From: Methylacidiphilales bacterium
Lineage (GTDB): Bacteria; Verrucomicrobiota; Verrucomicrobiia; Methylacidiphilales; UBA1321
Length of the DNA: 64,000 bases
Assembly: GCA_021272315.1 (NCBI GenBank)
Contig: JAJSLI010000021.1
Span: forward strand, 1-64,000
Direction of reading: 5' to 3'
The stretch's first letter is position 1; every line of letters begins with the position of its first letter. Below, in pieces: positions 60,511 through 64,000 of this stretch. A program made the translations under genes and the position numbers. A model generated the notes under the pieces. That model was not told the origin of the DNA. It searched no databases and saw only the letters and a list, made by a program, of their open reading frames with translations.

Positions 60511-61287
60511 CTATGACAGAAAACCGGTCAGAGGGCTAGTCGGATTTGCAGTGCGCGTCGGAGCCCCCAAACCGACCTCCCACGCCGCCCGGCCCGCCTC
60601 GACGGCCGCGCGAAACGCCCGGGCCATGCGCGCCGGGTCGCGGGCCGCGGCCAGCGCCGTGTTCACCAGCACGCCGTCGGCCCCAAGCTCGAGCGCCTCC
60701 GCCGCCTGCGACGGCGCACCCAGCCCGGCATCGACGATCACCGGCACCGTCGCCTGTTCAATGATGATCTCGATCTGAGCGCGCGTTTCCAAGCCGCGGT
60801 TCGAGCCAATCGGCGATCCCAGCGGCATCACCGTCGCCGTGCCCACGTCCTGCAGCCGCTTCGCCAGCACCGGGTCGGCATTGATGTAGGGCAGCACGGT
60901 GAAGCCCTCCTTCACCAATTGCTCCGCTGCCGCCAGCGTCTCAATCGGATCGGGCAGCAGGTAACGGGGATCCGGATGGATTTCGAGCTTCACCCATTTC
61001 GGCAGGCCGGCCGCCACCGCCAGTCGCGCCAGCCGCACCGCCTCGGAGGCGTTCATTGCGCCGCTGGTATTCGGCAACAGGAGATACTTCTTCGGGTCGA
61101 TGAAGTTCAGGATATCGGCGTAAGGATCGTCCTTGCCGGTCAGGTCGGCCCGACGCAGCGCCACCGTCACGATCTCGGTGCCGCTCGCCTCCAGCGCTTC
61201 CGCCATGGCTTGGTTGGAGGAAAATTTTCCCGTACCCACGAGCAGCCGTGAGCCAAACGTCCGTCCCGCAATCGTCAGACCGGTCAT
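60511..61287 (-). CDS. thiG: Thiazole synthase ThiG
   Basis: The 258-residue TIM-barrel protein has '[20 protein letters not shown]', the Schiff-base lysine in '[18 protein letters not shown]', '[20 protein letters not shown]' and '[20 protein letters not shown]'. It makes the thiazole phosphate moiety of thiamine from deoxyxylulose phosphate, a ThiS thiocarboxylate and dehydroglycine. No thiS, thiO/thiH or thiF is visible nearby, and I see no TPP riboswitch in the 139-bp gap upstream. Confidence 0.95.
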   Translation of the reverse strand: MTGLTIAGRTFGSRLLVGTGKFSSNQAMAEALEASGTEIVTVALRRADLTGKDDPYADILNFIDPKKYLLLPNTSGAMNASEAVRLARLAVAAGLPKWVKLEIHPDPRYLLPDPIETLAAAEQLVKEGFTVLPYINADPVLAKRLQDVGTATVMPLGSPIGSNRGLETRAQIEIIIEQATVPVIVDAGLGAPSQAAEALELGADGVLVNTALAAARDPARMARAFRAAVEAGRAAWEVGLGAPTRTANPTSPLTGFLS

Positions 61288-61426
61288 AACTTCTTACTTT
61301 AGCCGCGACTTGTCACGGTCGCACGAATTATCTCATGCGCAGCGGTCTGTCTGTGACCGGTGCACTCGCTCAACATCAATAAACCCCCGTTGACATCGGG
61401 AGGCGTTTCCGGCAGCTTGGCGGGCT

Positions 61427-61690
61427 ATGGCTAATACTCGTTCCGCTGCCAAGCAGGCCCGCGCCGCGCTGCGCCGCCGCTCCCGCAACCGTGTTCAACT
61501 CAGCACCGTTCGCTCCTCCGAAAAGAAAATCCGCTCCTTGGCCAAGGCCGGCAACATCGCCGAAGCCGCCAAGCTGCTTTCCTCTTTCCAGTCGCAGATC
61601 GACCGCGCCGCCAAGACGGGCGTCGTTCACAAGAACACCGCGTCCCGCCACAAGCAGCGGGTTGCCGCCCTCCTCAAGCCGGCGAAATAA
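61427..61690 (+). CDS. rpsT: 30S ribosomal protein S20
   Basis: The 87-residue basic helical protein starts 'MANTRSAAKQARAALRRRSR' and contains 'HKNTASRHKQRVAALLKPAK', diagnostic of bacterial S20, which binds 16S rRNA in the small subunit. TTGACA lies 37 bp upstream as a possible -35, but no good -10 follows. It is divergent from thiG. Confidence 0.96.
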   Translation: MANTRSAAKQARAALRRRSRNRVQLSTVRSSEKKIRSLAKAGNIAEAAKLLSSFQSQIDRAAKTGVVHKNTASRHKQRVAALLKPAK

Positions 61691-61714
61691 GCCCTGCGCA
61701 CGGCGGTAACGCTT

Positions 61715-61729
61715 TGCCCTGAAAGGGCA
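61715..61729 (+). terminator. Compact hairpin after rpsT
   Basis: TGCCCT-GAA-AGGGCA is a perfect 6-bp stem with a 3-nt loop, 25 bp after the rpsT stop. A second small stem, CTGCC-GTAA-GGCAG, lies at 61810-61823. Neither has a T-run. Confidence 0.4.
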
Positions 61730-61886
61730 TCGCTGAGGTCAGATCGTCCGGACGGACCTACGGACGAAAAAATCTAACGAAAGGCAATATCTTTCCGGGC
61801 GGAGCCTTACTGCCGTAAGGCAGGTCTGCCGTGGGCGCACCTTTTCTTATTGGCACGCCTCAGAGTCACTGCTACCACTTTGTCGC

Positions 61887-64000
61887 TTGAGGACGCTGCG
61901 TCTTTTCCCACTTTTTACTGCCTTTTGTGTAATTTGCACAGCAGGCGTCTTGCCGTTGTTGGGCCAGGAAATGCCGGGTGCCACCGCCACCTCGACCACG
62001 GTCAGTTCCCGTGAGACGCCGGTTACCATCACGGCGGACGGCCAAAACACCTATCTTGGCGAAATTGCCACCGCCGATGACAACGTTATTCTCCGCTACA
62101 AAGACACGGTTATTTTCGCCGACCACATGATTTACGACCGCTCCAGCCACGTCGTTACCGCCAACGGCAACGTCCGCATCTTTACCGCCGATCGGGTCTA
62201 TCGCGGCGATAGCATGACCTACAATCTCACCACCAAGGCGATGACCTCGTCCGCCTTCTACGGGGGCGAATACCCGAAGTTTCTCACCGCCAAACAGGTC
62301 ACCACGCCGGAATTCAACCACTACCGCCTGACCAACGCCACCTTTACCACCAACAACCGGGAGAACCCCTCGTTCCACCTTGCCGCCAGCACCATCGAGT
62401 ACCGCCCCAACGATGAAGTCGTCCTCAAGAACGTTCTCTTTTACGTGGGCGACGTCCCCATCCTCTACTTCCCGATCATCGTCCAGTCTCTTACCGACTC
62501 GCGCCCCGTCTACCAGTTTTCCCTCGGGGATAGCGGACAGTTCGGCTATTTCATGAACAACGCCTACAACTGGGTGCTCGACGACAAGATACGCGGCACA
62601 GCCGAGTTTGACGTCCGCGAAAAGCGCGGCTATGCCGGCGGCGTCGACGTCCAGTACTACCCCAGCGCCTACAGCGAGATGCTCCTCAAGACTTACTATG
62701 CCCAGGACAACCTCTACGCCAAGACCTACACCCCGGGCGCCGTCTCCCGCGGCGATCTCTCCGACAATGACGTTTACGACGGCGTTCCCTCCGACAACCG
62801 TTACCGTATCGCTTATCAGCAGCATCTCCAATTCACGCCCGACTTCACTTCCATCGCCGACATCAATGCCTGGAGCGATCCCTGGATCACCCGCGACTAC
62901 TTTACCGGAGAGTACCAGCAGGAAAACCAGCCGCCCAACTTTGTCAACCTCCAGCAGTACAACCCCAACTACACCGTCTCCCTTCTGGCCAGCCCGCAGG
63001 TCAACCCCTTCTTCGAAACCGCCCAGCGCCTGCCCGAGTTTCAGGTCGAGACCAAGCAGCAGAAAATCTTTGATTGGCCCGTCGAGTACACCAGCCAGAG
63101 CAGCGTCGTCAGTTTCGAACTCCACTACGCCGACGTCAACGACTTCCAGAATCCCAGCGGGTACATTTACAGGTCCATTCCAAACTCCACCGCTTATGCG
63201 TATTACCACCCCAACGCCACCTACGACTACAATCCCAACCAGCTCACCAATTACAGCGCCGACCGTTACGATACCTACCACGAGTTCTCCTATCCGCACC
63301 AATACTTCAACTTTCTCTCCCTTACTCCGCGCATCGGCGGACGCCTCACCATCTATAACGACGACAACCAACCCGCCAACACCACCGACAATGACAAGAC
63401 GCGGCTGGCCGGCGATGTCGGTCTCGAGGGCGACTTCAAAATCTCCCGCACCTGGCTCAACGTTTCCAATCCCAACCTTGGCATCGACGGCATCCGCCAC
63501 GTTATCGAACCCTTTTTTGACTCCGAATTCGCCCCCTCGCCCACCGTCACGCCCAACAATATCCGCGGTTTCGATGACCGCCTCTATTCCACCACACCTC
63601 CCCCGCTCGACTGGACCGAATACAACTCCATCGACTCGATCGATAAGGAGGCTGTCGTCCGCTTCGGCGTGATCAACAGCCTCCAGACCAAGCGCGACGG
63701 CGCCAACACCGACCTTATCACCTGGAAGACTTACGCCGACGCTGATTTCGACCACAACTTCAGCGCCGCCACCCCCAACTCCACTTTCAGCAATCTCTTC
63801 AACAACATCAACTACAACGCCACCCAGCAATTCTCGTTCAGCTCGCAGAGCGCTCTCGCCATTACGGGCAACAGCTACAATCAGGTCATCAACTCCATCA
63901 ACTGGTTCCCCGACGCCTCCGTCAAGGCCAGCCTCGGCGACGCCTACATCAACCACAGCCCCATTTTCCCCAATGGCAACAGCATCGTGCTCGATCTTTT
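61887..64000 (+). CDS. lptD: LPS-assembly protein LptD (3' end beyond window)
   Basis: The ORF track lacks this gene because no stop occurs before base 64000. I start at TTG 61887, which gives the signal peptide 'MRTLRLFPLFTAFCVICTAG', cleaved near 'LLGQE'; ATG 61971 would lack it. An OstA-like periplasmic domain ('ADHMIYDRSSHVVTANGNVR', 'VYRGDSMTYNLTTKAM', 'NVLFYVGDVPILYFPII') precedes a beta barrel with 'FGVINSLQTKRDG', like the NxLQTKR motif of LptD. It inserts LPS in the outer membrane. About 704 codons are visible. Confidence 0.87.
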   Translation, partial: MRTLRLFPLFTAFCVICTAGVLPLLGQEMPGATATSTTVSSRETPVTITADGQNTYLGEIATADDNVILRYKDTVIFADHMIYDRSSHVVTANGNVRIFTADRVYRGDSMTYNLTTKAMTSSAFYGGEYPKFLTAKQVTTPEFNHYRLTNATFTTNNRENPSFHLAASTIEYRPNDEVVLKNVLFYVGDVPILYFPIIVQSLTDSRPVYQFSLGDSGQFGYFMNNAYNWVLDDKIRGTAEFDVREKRGYAGGVDVQYYPSAYSEMLLKTYYAQDNLYAKTYTPGAVSRGDLSDNDVYDGVPSDNRYRIAYQQHLQFTPDFTSIADINAWSDPWITRDYFTGEYQQENQPPNFVNLQQYNPNYTVSLLASPQVNPFFETAQRLPEFQVETKQQKIFDWPVEYTSQSSVVSFELHYADVNDFQNPSGYIYRSIPNSTAYAYYHPNATYDYNPNQLTNYSADRYDTYHEFSYPHQYFNFLSLTPRIGGRLTIYNDDNQPANTTDNDKTRLAGDVGLEGDFKISRTWLNVSNPNLGIDGIRHVIEPFFDSEFAPSPTVTPNNIRGFDDRLYSTTPPPLDWTEYNSIDSIDKEAVVRFGVINSLQTKRDGANTDLITWKTYADADFDHNFSAATPNSTFSNLFNNINYNATQQFSFSSQSALAITGNSYNQVINSINWFPDASVKASLGDAYINHSPIFPNGNSIVLDL

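Noticed and set aside
61872-63956. 694-aa minus-strand ORF
   Set aside because: It is the antisense shadow of lptD: a Val/Gly/Asp-rich translation without domains, while the plus frame has a signal peptide and LptD motifs.

Overview
The window reads as one chromosomal segment of a Gram-negative, diderm bacterium, most likely a member of the Verrucomicrobiota. This placement is inferred from gene content: a MoxR/DUF58/vWA/DUF4175 operon running into an ebo cluster, a FliA-type sigma factor without flagellar genes nearby, LptD, Tol-Pal and TonB proteins, and moderately high GC. I did no phylogenetic search. There is no rRNA, CRISPR array, complete transposon or prophage. Two tRNA-Ser genes (UGA and GCU) are present.

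Layout. 1-2.3 kb: the end of nagB, a Nudix hydrolase overlapping a transaldolase-like gene, and a sigma factor whose start codon touches a near-perfect palindrome. 2.5-7.8 kb: a TolB-like propeller protein, tRNA-Ser(UGA), a GH5 glycosidase with an inserted beta-sandwich-like region, glutathione peroxidase, a voltage-gated-type channel with a non-canonical selectivity filter, and a beta-carbonic anhydrase. 8.2-15.7 kb: a membrane/metal cluster with a small glycine-zipper protein, ExoD, a second small membrane protein, a P1B-like ATPase without the CPx motif, a CorA-like protein cut off in its first transmembrane segment, and a degenerate ATPase paralogue. I consider this the best candidate for an undescribed system. 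15.7-21 kb: UppP, an AraC regulator, a cupin, glycerate kinase, glutaredoxin, DUF309 and tRNA-Ser(GCU).

21.3-41.7 kb: fifteen minus-strand genes with short gaps or overlaps. They run from MoxR ATPase, DUF58, two vWA proteins, DUF4175, an Ala/Gln-rich coiled-coil protein, a secreted prenyltransferase-repeat protein and two exported proteins straight into ebo genes B, E, C, D and F. A REP-like palindrome sits between eboE and eboC. After a gene-poor 1 kb come FecR and TPR proteins. 45-54 kb is a metal-homeostasis region: a Zn/Mn-type ABC importer divergent from a TonB-dependent receptor plus TonB, with repeated palindromes between them, then SufT, ferritin and an atypical Nramp transporter. 54-57 kb carries pal, tolB and a TolA/TonB-like gene, with no tolQR in the window. 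57-60 kb: a GlcD-type FAD oxidase, then a small AT-richer accessory patch (a secreted orphan flanked by 10-bp direct repeats, and a ParE-type toxin-antitoxin pair). The window ends with a bifunctional-nuclease protein, thiG, rpsT and a partial lptD that the ORF track missed because it starts with TTG and runs off the edge.

Together the window is dominated by envelope functions (Tol-Pal, LptD, UppP, the MoxR/vWA operon) and metal handling (ABC importer, TonB pair, Nramp, ferritin, SufT, P-type ATPases).
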